A stretch of 64,000 bases of DNA, taken from assembly GCF_048771995.1 (NCBI RefSeq), contig NC_133027.1, positions 62,371,501-62,435,500 of the forward strand. The letters run 5' to 3'. Below, piece after piece: positions 1 to 12,101 of the stretch. The notes under the pieces were generated by a model that saw only the letters and a program-made list of their open reading frames with translations, searched no databases and was not told where the DNA came from. Position numbers and translations under genes: made by a program. Each line of letters starts with the position of its first letter. Within the stretch, counting starts at the first letter, position 1. The DNA is from Taeniopygia guttata (Eukaryota > Chordata > Aves > Passeriformes > Estrildidae).

Positions 1-1758
1 TAAAGATTTAGCTTATTGGGTTGTGGGTGGAGGGGCCAGAAGGAAAGGTGTTGCCAAAATTTTGCTTTCTGTCATCATAATCTTTATTTGTAAGTAACTG
101 ATGACCAGTGTGTGAGACTTCACACACAGCAGCATGAAGTCTGCCAAGCAACACCGTATTTACTTATGGCATGTAGACAAGGCACATGCAAACAAGCACA
201 GGTAATAAATATTTAGCATCCATGCTAAATACCAAGCAGAAACACACTGCTTCCCTGTGCATCCCAAGAGGTTGTGCTATCATTCCTCACACATGCCAAA
301 GGCTGTTGTCACATTCGTCCCGAGCATAGTTCTGCCTCTGGAGTGACAGCTTTACATCCTCCCTCCATGCAAACTGACACGAATCCTATTTAGCTGTATT
401 AAGATTAAATGAGCTGAGTTGGGAAGGATCCAAATCCAGTCTCAGTCTAAAGCAGACAGACTGAACAGAGTGTTTTACTAAAATAGCCTCTGCAAAATTC
501 CTCTTTTCCATTTACAATAAGGTGGCAGTTAGCCCCACTGAACAGAAGATTAAGTAAGAAAAAGGCTTATATTTAGAAAGTATTGACACAGAGTCTTGTC
601 CATAAATCCTAGCCAGAAGGTCACATCTCAGAAGTCTTTACAGTACTACTGTCCTTCCCCAGTGGATGGTGGTTTACACCATCCACCTTTGTTATTCACT
701 GTCTACTCAGCCAAGAAACAAAGAAAAATCACCATCTCTGAGGGAATACAAACCTAGCCTTGCCAAGCAAAAGGATAAACACAGCTGTATTTTTTTAAGA
801 GATTAAAGAGTTTTTGTACACCTTATCCATGGCTTCCAGTGAGACTTAGTCCTAAACCAGGATTTCAGATTATTCTAACCAGGATATTTCAAGAAAGCGC
901 TCTGTAATTAGCAAACAGCTAACAAGGCAGAAAGAGATTATTCACAAATAACCTTTTATATCCATACTTTAGAAATTATATATTTGCTTCCCAGTTACAG
1001 AAGGGCCCTCTCAGTTAGATGTTATTATATGCAGCAATATATCACCTCCTACTGATGAAATACAGCCAGAGAGACTGAACATTTATCAGTTCTTAGGACT
1101 GAGCACAGTTTGGTTTTGGCTGTTTTTGTCTTTTGTTGGGTTGGGGTTTATTTTGGTAGGTCTGTAGAAACTGCTTATGTAAGTTAACCTAAGCACTTTT
1201 AAAAAACCAAAAGTTCAACTAATTTTAACGTTATAGTGATAAAACATTAATTACTTATTACCACAAAGATAAGCTTGTTTGCTCTTATTTCACATTTCAT
1301 TTAAGTGAGCTAATACATAAGTCCTTCACTGCATTGCATTTTAAGAAATGTTGCCTCTATTGAAAATACATAGTAACAACAATCTGTTCTGATTATGCTC
1401 TTCAAAGTTCAAAAGTGCGTCTGCTCCAACGACTGCTCAAAGCGCCGCATTAGGCAGTTGGCGCTCCAAGGGAATTACCGTCTCTAACCGGCACAGTAGC
1501 AGCAGACTTTAAAATAAAACAAACAAAAAAACCCACTAGAAGGTCGGAAGGAGAGGCGGTGAGGAGGTGGTGGTGTCAAGAGAAAGAAGGAGGGATAAAA
1601 AAGACCGTTCAATTGAAAAAAAGAAAAAAATCCAACCAAAAAAGGAAACAGGTCTTCGATAATAACTGGTAAAGACCAGCGTGGAGAAGTTTTAATAAAA
1701 GTCCCTAGAATTTATTTTTTAGGTGGCAAAACAAGGAGGGAACAAGCTTTTTCCTATT
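1..1758. other. Non-coding, probably intron 1 of the ERM-family gene (minus strand)
   Basis: AT-rich sequence with scattered stops in all frames. It lies downstream, in the minus direction, of the splice donor at 2387, so it should be first-intron sequence if the ezrin/radixin assignment is right. The A-rich stretch at about 1520-1640 and the purine-rich stretch at about 1545-1600 are low-complexity. No exon, repeat family or RNA gene was recognised here. Confidence 0.5.
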
Positions 1759-1796
1759 CTTTACAGATGCATACATGCTTTACAGATGCATACGTG
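1759..1796. repeat. 19-bp tandem duplication
   Basis: Two adjacent 19-bp copies (1759-1777 and 1778-1796) differ by a single base. The unit begins CTTTACAGATGCATAC. This is a local slippage or duplication product in presumed intron 1. No function is inferred. Confidence 0.85.
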
Positions 1797-2387
1797 CTTC
1801 CTGTAGATAAATGCATAGGCCACAAGCATACTAAATGGCAGCCGGCGCAGTTGTAGCATTTCTCGTTAAGCGGGAGCGTGATGAAAGCTCTTCTTTCCAG
1901 AGTTACTCGGGAGCTCTGTGCATGTCTAGCACGGAAGCGCTGCACAGGACGGAGCAAACCCACCGCCTGATCTCTGGAGCACAGAGATCCGGGGCTGCGC
2001 GCTCCCTTTCCCGGCGGCGGGACAACGAGGAAAGCCTCCAGCCCACCCGAGGCGCCTCCGTCCTGCCCGCGGCCCTGCGTCCGCAGGCAGCCGCCCCAGC
2101 GATCCCTCCCGCTCGAGCAGCCGCTGATGTGGCTCCCGAGCGGGGCGCCCGCCTCTCCCTCCCGGCGCCGCGCACAACTTCCCAGGGCGCTCGAGTCGAA
2201 ACGCCCCGTCCAGTGGTGGGGAGCAGGGACCGGGACTCAGCCCTTCCAGCCCGGCAAAAGCCCGCGCCGCGACACCCGGAGGCGACCGCCCCGCTGGGCA
2301 CCCGGGCTCGGGCGAGCCCCCAGCGCCGGGCGGGCGGGCCCCGGTGCGACCCCGCGGAGCGCCTCCCTCCCTCCGCGCCCCACTCAC

Positions 2388-2399
2388 CGGCTTCGGCAT
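2388..2399 (-). CDS. EZR: First coding exon of an ERM protein (ezrin favoured, radixin possible), partial
   Basis: On the minus strand the CpG island reads ATG CCG AAG CCG and then a textbook donor, GTGAGT (2387-2382), giving Met-Pro-Lys-Pro before the intron. Ezrin and radixin both begin MPKPINVRV, and as I recall the ERM genes split after the fourth codon; moesin begins MPKT and so fits less well. ERM proteins link cortical F-actin to membrane proteins through an N-terminal FERM domain and a C-terminal actin-binding tail, and support microvilli and cell shape. The start context is good (A at -3). Only four codons are visible and the remaining exons lie beyond base 1. I prefer EZR to RDX because of the TAGAP-like exons near 28-29 kb: EZR and TAGAP are close, same-strand neighbours in human 6q25.3. 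The gene symbol rests on that synteny plus four residues. Confidence 0.62.
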
Positions 2400-2454
2400 T
2401 TTGGGGGTTGTGAGGGCTGCTGCTGCTTCTGCTACTCCCGACACAAACGTTCAT
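2397..2454 (-). promoter_or_regulatory. Upstream ATG overlapping the main start codon
   Basis: An ATG at 2454-2452 (minus strand) lies 55 nt before the MPKP start and in a different frame. Its frame has no stop before the main ATG, so if transcription starts upstream of 2454 this forms an overlapping upstream ORF. Its context is weak (T at -3), while the main ATG has A at -3. This arrangement would favour leaky scanning and could dampen translation. It matters only if the transcription start is at a coordinate above 2454, which cannot be established here. Confidence 0.4.
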
Positions 2455-5400
2455 GCAGCGCCTGCCTCGCCTCTGCCGAGCGCCCCGTGCGGAGGAGGTG
2501 TAGGAGGAAGGAGCCGCTCCCGGCCACGGCGGCAGCGCAGCCCGCGAGTGCGGCGCCGGCCGCCCGGCGGCGGGTTAAGTATGGCAGGTGGGGCCCGGCC
2601 GTGACTCACCGCCGCCGGCCATGCCACCGCTCCCCCCGGCGCCTGCCGAGCGCGGCACCGGCCTCGCCCAGCTGCGGGGCACCCCTGCCGGCTTCGCTTC
2701 GACGTCCCCGGCGCGCAGGGGGCACCGCGGCCCGTAGCCTCCGGCAGCCCCGAGCCCCCCGCCGTGAGAGACGGGCGGGCGGGCGGCAGGTGCGGGGGCG
2801 GCGCCGCCCGAGCCCCCGGGCACGGCCGGGCCGCGCGGGGCCTCGTGCGGCGCCCTCCGCGCACGGCCCCGGCCCCGCGGAGACCCCCGGCCCTGCCCGG
2901 CCCGGCCCGGCCCGCCGCGCCCGCACCTGCTCGGGCCTCGCCGGAGTCGGCGCTTCCCAAGCCTGTGGATGGCACGGGGAAAGCGTCCGGCACAGGCGTG
3001 ATGCCTTAGGGGTGGCCTGTAAGAGTTGCTGTGTTTCTTGGAGTGCGAGGTCAGAAAATTTGATTACTTAGCAAAACACAGGCTTGCTTTGTGTAGTAAA
3101 GCATATTTTTAGCAATGTCAGCAAAAGAGAAAACTTTGAAAATCCATCTAAGCTCAGGAACTATAGACTATACTTCAGCTGGTTCTGACTTTTCGTAAAG
3201 CCTAAAAAAGTTCATGCAAGTAGCGTAACAACTGATAAGCATACACAGAAAACCAAGTTTGTGTCTCTGCCCCTTATTCCTTCTCCCTCCTCACCCATGA
3301 ATGTAATGCACTTCTGTGATAGTCTCTGCCAGGAGCTGCTGGCCTCCCACTGCATCTCCTTGCTTGGCTGGTCACAAGAACACATTGATTTACATAGTCA
3401 TGGGCAACGAACGGCCTGTAGCGCTGTGCCAGCAATGGCACGTAGTTGAGCTGTGAGATTGAGGAAATTGTGCAGTCTGTACCCAAGCCGCTGTCTGCAA
3501 CACCCCACTTTAACCACTGTCTGTTTAGCATAGGACATAGGATGGGAACAGGGAGGCATAGAACCAGGAAAATAACATCCACTACATGGAAAATATAGAG
3601 GGCAGGAGAGAGCCTGGGAAATATCAAGGGATGGTGACAAAAAAAGACAGCCCCAAACAATACAAGTCTTGCTTTGGCAGAGTTCCAAATGATGTCTTCC
3701 CCCACAGAGTCCACCAAGCAGCACTTGGTTGTGCCACATTAAAATAAAAGAATCATGACTGTCAGGTCTGTGAAAGAAAGGGGAGGAGAGCCGAGTTGGA
3801 GGCTGAGAGAATTAATGGTAATATTCCTTTTCTGTTGCATGATCCTCAGAGATTAGAGGCGGCTTTACCATCAAAACAGAGCCATGGGGGCGGCAGCTTG
3901 CAACAGCAGGTGAGAAGAAATAGTCTAAGCTGAACAGCTTCCAGGAAAAGGGCCATGGGATCAGACATCCTTGGGAAACAGATATGACCTCCATTTTCAG
4001 TTGAAACAATTCCACTGAGATTTACTTGGGTCAGGTTAATTTAACAAAATATGCCGACACTCAGTTGGACTGGGTTAATTTAACAAAAATGTGATCTGTG
4101 AAGACTTTCTATGCTCTTCTGTTAAGCAATAAGTTTATGGTGGGATTCATGCCTTATTCAGCAGGATGACACTGGAAATGAACCAGACCAAATTATCACA
4201 GTGTTTTGGGTAGGCTGCCAACCACAAGAAACTACCATTCCAAGTAAGAAGTGCTGTAAGAACTCAGCTTCTGCAGCTCTCACTCAGAACCCTAAGTGAC
4301 ATTCTTAGATATTTTGTGGGGGGGATGGAAAAGGATAGAGATGAGATATTTTCATGCCATAGTCTTAAAATACAGATTTTGGCTGTGACTGAAAACAGAG
4401 AAGTCAAAACAAATGTGTGTGTCTGTATCCCCTTGAAACAAAGCATTGAATGGATCTAATGGGAAGCCCATTTCCATTCTGGGAGATTTTCATTCCCAAA
4501 ATCCTTTCCTGTCTATAGCTCAACATGGGCACAGAGACCATCACCCTGGGGCTTCACATTGAAGAAACTCCATGTCAGAGAGATGTCTCATTTAATACAT
4601 CATATTTAGTCAGGTAAGTGTTTGTTTCCATATGTTAGTTACATCTCCGAGCTTTAACCCCTGCTTTTGTTGGGTTTTTGTTGTTTTGTTTTTTTTTCCT
4701 AACCCTTACCATTGCTTCCTAAACACACAAACCTAGGGGCAAAAGGAATTTAGGCAACTAATAATTATGTGTGGCAACATACAATCTCTAGGTTCCTGTT
4801 TGCCACAGCACATAAACTTGTGCCATTCTCCCACAGTCACCTGCAATACATGGGGAAAGGTAGATACCTCAATGGCATCCATAAGTACCAGCTTGCCCAA
4901 TACTGCTCCGCCCAAAACCAGCCACTGTGAACATTCTGAGCTTACACAGGAAGAATAGTCTTCAGTGGAAGGAACCAGAATAATTGCCAGTTTGGAGTAT
5001 GTCTTAGATACCCTTCGCTTCCTTCCTGGGCTTTTTCCTCGTGCTAGGTGTGTTTTCAAACCCTCTTGCCTGCAGAGCTCAGTACCTTATTGAAGACTTG
5101 GCTAGGTAGGTGTCTTTGTGACAGTACGAAACTCTCTTCTACAGCTGGGTCACTCAGCTCCTTCCTTTTTATTTCTCTCCCCACCTGCCCCCTAGAAGGA
5201 TGGGAAGGTATATAATGCAAGCCCCTTCTTCCCTTTTATACAGAATCCTTCCCATCCTTTCCAGACACAAAGCAGTTCCCCTCTGCTCCAGAGTGATGGT
5301 AAAAGCCCTCAGTTCTCTGGATTTCCTGAGAGTACCCTGAAAATTAGTATATTGAATTTGGGGAGTATGGACATTGTGTATAATGCCGATAAGCATTGTA

Positions 5401-8157
5401 TACAAATGCTTAGAGACTGGATCCTGTTTGGAGTGTGTGTGAGGGAATATCAGAGAAGTCATGAAATGGGCACAAAACAATCAACCCACGTCAAGACATC
5501 CTGGGGCAGAAGTTCAAATATAGAAAAAAAACAGATACAAATATGCAATCTGGGGAAAATTCCACATTAAAACTCTACAGAACTTGGTTGCTTCTGGATT
5601 TAGGCATTAGTTAAGCAAGAGAGAGCTTTTATGGCCACCTTAACCATATCGTCTTCAGTCAGACTTCACAATTAAGCATAAGACCCAAATCAAAATGAAG
5701 CCTTTAAGTCACAGGATTAAGATCTGCACTTACTCTTAACCTGCTTTATTAAGAGGATAGCATTACCAACCATTTACAGGAATTAATAAGGCAGAGGAGG
5801 TGACGAAAGAATCCCAATTGCTCAGCAGGTCAGTAGCAGAACCCAGTTTCTGTCTTCTTACCTGTAACAGTTCCTGTGACTTACTGACCCCTAACCAAAC
5901 TGTGTCATCCTCATCAAGCCCGCCTTCCTTCTTTTAGAGAGAAGACCAATTTGATTTTCCTGTTATCCTTTAAGCTGTAATAAGATTTAAACTTGATGTG
6001 GATAATTTATGAATTCCAAGTACTTGTCTGGGTTTGCCCAAGCAAGTCCTATCGCTATGAAGTGGCTTTTGCTTAACAGGCTTTGTGCCGGCCAATTTTT
6101 AGTCAACATAAAACTTCCTAAGTCAGATCATCCTGGAACTGGGAAACATGAAATCTTGTGCCCTAAATCCATCATTCTTTGTTGTTCATGCAGAATCAAT
6201 AGTCTCAAGAACAGAGAGATCTAAACTCCCTGTTTCTCTGAATAGAAAATTTCATCCAGGTTAGGCAAGGCATAGCTGGGAGAGTTTTGAAGATTCTCTG
6301 CTGGTTTGTTTGCAGATTTTTTACTAACAAAACCCTATGGCAGCTAACTCTGTGCTCTTGACAACTCACGGACTATGCATTTAGTATAGCAGCTAGAAGA
6401 AAGAACATTCATTAGAGTAGTTAACGGAAAGGATGCCACATTTTGAGACATACATAGATTTAAGGAGATTTGCTGTCATGTAGGACAGTCAAGAGTCTTT
6501 GACTTTCTTTGTGAACTGGAAGAGCTGTAAGAGGAAAAAAACCACATGTGATTACTGACAATAGTTTCTTTTTCATTGTGCATAGCTGAATAAGCAGCTT
6601 ATTACCCATTGCACATTCTGAAATTTTGCCATTATAATTATAATTCCTGAAATGTCAGACTTCAGGAAGAGTGACCAAGGACCTGGTGAGATATAGTTCT
6701 GCACTGAGAGCTACTTCCCCACTACCCACACTGAGCTTACTGAAAACCTGACAGAATGAGGTCACAGTGGACCAGCATCTATTGGCAAAGCCAATGTCTT
6801 GAGACATTCTCTGGTTTTCTTATGAAGGGGATAAATGGTGTAAAAGAGCACAAGGCTTGTGCCTCATTTTTGCTTGTTCCTATGAGAAGCTGCCGCCAAG
6901 TTCAGTTGCTTATTGTTCCTACATGAAAAGCCACTCTTTCCAGGTTCAGTTTTTTGTTGTTTTGCTATTTTTTTTTCCAGTAAGCACAGATTGGGTTTTT
7001 TTTTCCTGCACCAACAAGAGGTTAGGTGCATTCAGGCCTGGAAATAAACCTCATTCAATGATCCAGTGGTTACATGCTGGGAGATCCTTACCTTTGCCTT
7101 CCTAATCAATGATCCTAATCATCAATTTGTCTTCCAGCAGCACCTCCAAATAGTCCTTGGGATTATTTGACTCTTTGATTGGCCATCATGGAGCCCTACG
7201 AGGACATGGTAAATTATGAAGAAAAGTATATATAATTAAGTTTATGAAGGATTATTTTAAAATGTTGTAAGAAGGAAAAATAATCAGACAAGGCTTCAGG
7301 CTTTTATCTGTTTTGTTCTTACCCATCATTAAAGGAGAGAAAAACTTCAAGGGAGATTAGGTTTCTTCTCAATAAGTTGTAAGAAGCCTAAACACAGTTT
7401 GCTTTCAGTTCCCATGAGAGTTGTCTTAGTAACTTCTCTAGTAACACATTCTTCTTCTACAGGAAACTTTCACAGGGTGTGATGCAAAGTGTGCAATAAA
7501 ATCTTCTTTTCAACTAAAACAAAATATAATTTGGCATTTACATTTTGTGTACACTGAGACTGAGAAATTATTTACAATGGATGGTGAAGGCAAGACTTAG
7601 TGGTAGGCAAAATACAGATAAAATATTACTCAAAGTAAAGGCAGGTTTAAACATGAAAGTGACCAGGGAAGGCAAGTCTATGGTAATCATCTTTGTAACT
7701 GAAATCCACATGAATTATTGATCTACCAACAAATAAACAAATAGAAAAAGCACTGAGAGTTTTCTGAATCTATTGAATAAGAACAATCATGTGACAAACC
7801 ATTGTTTAAAAATGTGTGAAATGACGAATGAAGTTCATGACATACTGAATTTGTAGAGATTATACCATATGTGTAAATCCAGCAATGTTTGTCCAAGGCT
7901 CAAAGCAAATGGAAACTCGGGCCAACGCAGCTTTTACGTCTTAAAATGAAATTATGATCTTAATACTTATGATAAGAAAGGAAAGAGGAAGGGAGTTCCC
8001 CTGGTTAAGTAATCTCTATTTCACCTTGATATCTTCCTTTGTGCTTTCTATTTGAAATCTGATTAAAAGCAGGGCTGAGTGCCATATACTGCAAATACCC
8101 CCTGCAAATACCCACTACATCCAAGCACTTTCTATGGGAGCAGCTCTTTTTAGTGGC

Positions 8158-8178
8158 TTTTTTTTTTTTTTTTTTTTT
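8158..8178. repeat. Poly(T) tract, T21
   Basis: Uninterrupted run of 21 T. It may be the poly(A) tail of a minus-strand retrocopy or a simple mononucleotide repeat. No recognisable retro-element body adjoins it. Confidence 0.9.
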
Positions 8179-11100
8179 AGTTTTGTTGCATTTTTTCATT
8201 TGGCTGATTTTGCTTTTTAACATCAATGTAGAGATATATTGAGATAGTGCTGACAAAAACTGCATGTAACAAATGTAACAAACATTAACTAACTTAGTTC
8301 ATGTGCTTCATAGACAGAGCACAGATCTGTGTTTAGAGCACATGAGAGTGGTAAGGAAAGTCGGGGCAAAACAAATGCCCACTGGTTTTTTTTTACTCTA
8401 AATTGTTTTATAATTACATATATTGCTGACATCTGTATTGCTCTGACTGTGGGAATGAGGCTGTAAGAGTTCAAAACCACAAGTAATAAGCTATTTCAAT
8501 TTAACTAAGGGTGTCCAAACTCAGAATTTCAGAGCTAAGGGTTCAAAGTTCAATGTACAATTTATAGACAGGGTACCTTTTCTTTTCCTGCGATATGATA
8601 CTGACTCACACCTTTTAAGATCAGTTTTAAGGTCACATTGTTTGACTTTCAGCATAAACTAAGCTCTTGAGTTTCACCTGCTGATTCTCAAATCCAGCAT
8701 GTAATATTAGAAAGGCCTTAAACCCCAGTCTCAAGACTGAATGGCAGTGATTCTACCTCCTGATCAGTTCTCTCCAGAGCCAAGTGCTCTTTCAGTGTAA
8801 GCTTTGAAAGTTGTTTACATTGACAGGTGCTTGTACTTCTCATTCAATTTCAGAAGCTGCATTATCTATAAGGCAATTCACAGTTAAATACTCAGCTAAA
8901 ATAAAACATCTAGCATGGCTCTTGCCTTGCTTAAGTCAGTAATATAAGCAGGGCATTATTATGCAATTTGGTGCCAGACCATTTTCTCATATTTTTCTCT
9001 AATTGAAACAGAAAAAAAAATTGATGCAGAGGTTACTGGGTAAAGTTCAGAAGTCCCAAATATCTAGCCTATTTTGCCGTTCAGGACTAGCTCTTTCAGA
9101 TATCTTCTCATATTTTGCCTAGCCTGATTTAAGTGCTCTATGCAACACAGCTCTCTTTTGTAGTGGAAGACTGGTGAAAGACAGAATCTAATAGCAAGAG
9201 AAACAGAAAATATGTAATATTGGGGATCACTTTATTACTGGTCCATACATTATGTCTCCTGCTCTGTATCACTTGTGTTTGCTGCAGACATGAACATTTC
9301 CAAGTGTTATTAGGAGAAGAAGTTGTTTGTTCTCCCTCATACCACAGCTTCCCAATAGCAGTGCAGGCTGCACAGGGAGCTCTCAGCACTGAGTAAGGAG
9401 AGAATATACTAATGGAGATTCTTCACACAGATAGAGAGTAGCTTTGACCTCAGTGTCTCATGAGTAAGACACCAAGCTGGAGTCTGAAGTACAAGTATCC
9501 ACCTGTCTCTTGGGAAATCCTCTGTTTGCTCTGTGATAACAATAATGCTGAAAACAGGCGGGCACTGATGAAGACGTACGACCAAGTACAAGGGAGGTGC
9601 AAGCAGGGTGACATTTCTAAGCAGAGTAGAACACTGTCTACTTTCACCAGACCTGAATTTTTACTCTGATAGTTTGCATGGACTTACCTGGAACTGTACC
9701 TCAATTAAATATTCATTCATGAGAAAAAAATATTTGTGTTTCATAGCAAACAGCTCATATACAATTTACAAATGGCTACATATATCCTTAATTGGTTTTC
9801 AACTGCCCTGCTAAACACTGAGGACAAACTAAATCCATTTTATGTCAAGGTTGCAGATACACAGTCACCTTATCTAATCAGCCCCAGCTGCCTTAAAGGC
9901 AGTAACTCAGAAACAAAGAGGCTACCAAACCAAATAACTTCTGTGAGGCTTGCTGGAGGAGAAGGGGATCAGGTTGAGTACTGTTCACCTGCCACACTGA
10001 GGCATGCAGGTAACCTGAAACAAAGGGAGTTTTCAGTGCTTCCCAATGACACACCTACCCTGTGAAGTAATTACCTCTGACGCATGACACAAAAGATAAA
10101 CAACAAGTCTTGTAGCATGTTGGCTAGCAACTCACCAAAACACTTTGGAAAATATCAGTATGCCTCCTTTAAAATACTGGGTGAATTTCACCTGTTTACA
10201 GCAGGTAACTCAGGACCTGGGCATTAACTGAGTAGCACTCAAGCCTTCAAAATAAAGTTGATGTGCTGCCTCGGATGTAACAAGGATGTCAAGCAGACTT
10301 GATTTGTTCCTAGGAAGAACATAGCTCAGCAGTTCATTTATTTAATAAGCTGGTTATCTTGTACAGGTGGCATGATGAATTCTTTGGTCTCTATGAATAA
10401 AAGAGAAATGTCAAGATGAGAAGGGAAAATCTGTCATATGTAACCTTAGGAACATCTTCTGTGCAATGGTTTCATTTGTGTGATGTTTCAGCATTCACCA
10501 GCAACACCTTTGGAGCCAGATTCATTGGTCCACTGCTCTGTTTTCATCTTCAAGTACTTCCAGTGTGGGAGGAGAAGGGTGAGGTGCTGCTGGGCTCCAG
10601 AAGTAGGGTGTTGTGTCCCTCCACCTGGTATCAGTTGAGCGTGAGGATTAGGTGACTACAGAGCTGGTGCTTCATGAGCTAATTGTTCAGTATGTTTAAT
10701 TATCTCGGAACAGTAAAAATGTTGTTGCAGCAATCAGAAATGAACTAGAGTTTCTGTATCCAAGAAGTCTGTCTGGTTTTCCTACCCATGCCATTTGACC
10801 TTACGGACCTTGCTTTTTGGCCTTATGGACTTTGGGTAATTTAGTGCAAACATCTATCCATTAGAAATCTTTATAGTCATACCTTGGATCATCTCCAAAG
10901 CCAGGCCCAGTTTGCTTCTGAGTGAGACCAGGAGCACAAGAGCTGGGAACACCTTGTAGTCCTGGATGAACCATATTGTCCCTAAGGCATGCCACGCTGT
11001 TACGTATGACATTTTCCAGTGAGAAAGTGGATTGTCCTTTGTTGTTCTCCGTGGCTGTATCCTGCCTGCCATGGCAGATGTAGAGGGAGGGGGAAGTACA

Positions 11101-12081
11101 GCATCAAGCAATGGTCTCCTTTTGCAGCATTCTGATGTAGGGCCATTGCTGTGAGTTGCTGTCACAGTAAGGGCCGTGGCAGCTATCAAGGCCCGTTTGT
11201 GACCCAGCGTGTTGAAGTGCCTGGGACAGACTCACTTCCGAGTGTCCGAGTGCTCTGGATTGAGGGGTGCAAATGGCTTCTTGCCTGCCACCCATAGAGA
11301 ATATGGTCTTTGAGCCCTGTTTGCAAAAGCCGGCAAGAAGGGCTCAGCTGTCTCCATGTCTACACGGCAGTCCAGACCTGTGGGGTGGTTTCCCTGCCCA
11401 GCCCTGCATGGCTGCTCTGCCAGGCAGGACAGCAGCACAGAATGGGAAAACTGAGAGTTCTGGCCACTGGCCCGGTTTCCCTTTACCTGTTAGACATGGT
11501 GAGGCAGGAAAACACCAAAAGGGCCTTAGAGGTGACAGCAAAATAGGGTGTGCATGCACAGCTGATTCACAGGGTGGAGTAACTGCTGGACACACTGGCA
11601 AAGTAAGACACTGGTCTTGCAGGTGGAGACTCTCTGTAGAGAAGATGTGCCTGGGAGGGTTCAGAGATCTCGTGGAGAACTGCACCTAAGGTACTCCCAG
11701 AAAGTCACGTCGACAGGACTAACGAAAGCACTTCACACACTTTATTTCTCTCCAAGTGCGATCTTCTCTAACAATACACAATTTTTTCCCTTTGTGTTTG
11801 AAGTTATGGGAACTTACCTGATCACACAAGCAAGAAATCTAACAGCAAGGAATAATCTTCTAATGTATTATCTTTCCAGATATCTAAATGTACTCCTTCC
11901 CTGCATTCCTCTCAATGCCCTCCACCCCTGTCGCCTGAAATAACTGCTCACTCATCACTAAAGTTTAGCCATGCTGTGCTGTACAAATCCAGAGAGATAA
12001 GAAACAATATTCTTCAGATAACAGCACAGAGTATTGCACAATGTTCTTTCTTGTCTCAGAGTTCAGTCTGCACCCTTAGTT

Positions 12082-12101
12082 AAAAAAAAAAAAAAAAAAA
12101 A
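12082..12101. repeat. Poly(A) tract, A20
   Basis: Uninterrupted run of 20 A in non-coding DNA. No recognisable source element lies upstream, so it is listed as a simple repeat. Confidence 0.9.

Larger units (their letters stand above)
1970..2960. promoter_or_regulatory. CpG island promoter of the ERM-family gene
   Basis: This is a roughly 1-kb block of very GC-rich sequence dense in CpG, flanked on both sides by AT-rich DNA. It contains many GC-box-like GGGCGG/CCGCCC strings and no clear TATA box. It surrounds the candidate first coding exon at 2388-2399, read on the minus strand, so transcription should start at a higher coordinate (roughly 2420-2700, not determinable here). Many long open frames overlap the island on both strands. 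They reflect the scarcity of stop codons in GC-rich DNA, not genes. Divergent transcription from such an island is common but is not shown by the sequence. Confidence 0.75.

Noticed and set aside
1903..3071. Large open frames on both strands in the first CpG island (up to 314 codons)
   Set aside because: Stop codons are rare in such GC-rich DNA, the frames overlap each other, are rich in Arg/Pro/Ala/Gly, and match no family; only the MPKP exon has a splice donor and known homologues.
3274..3717. 147-codon minus-strand frame
   Set aside because: No recognised family, no splice context or CpG island; a frame of this length is expected occasionally in 64 kb.
7138..7209. Acceptor-like TCTTCCAG, then an ATG in good context (MEPYEDM) and a GTAAAT
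   Set aside because: No CpG island, no recognised product, and the frame closes shortly after; insufficient to call an exon.
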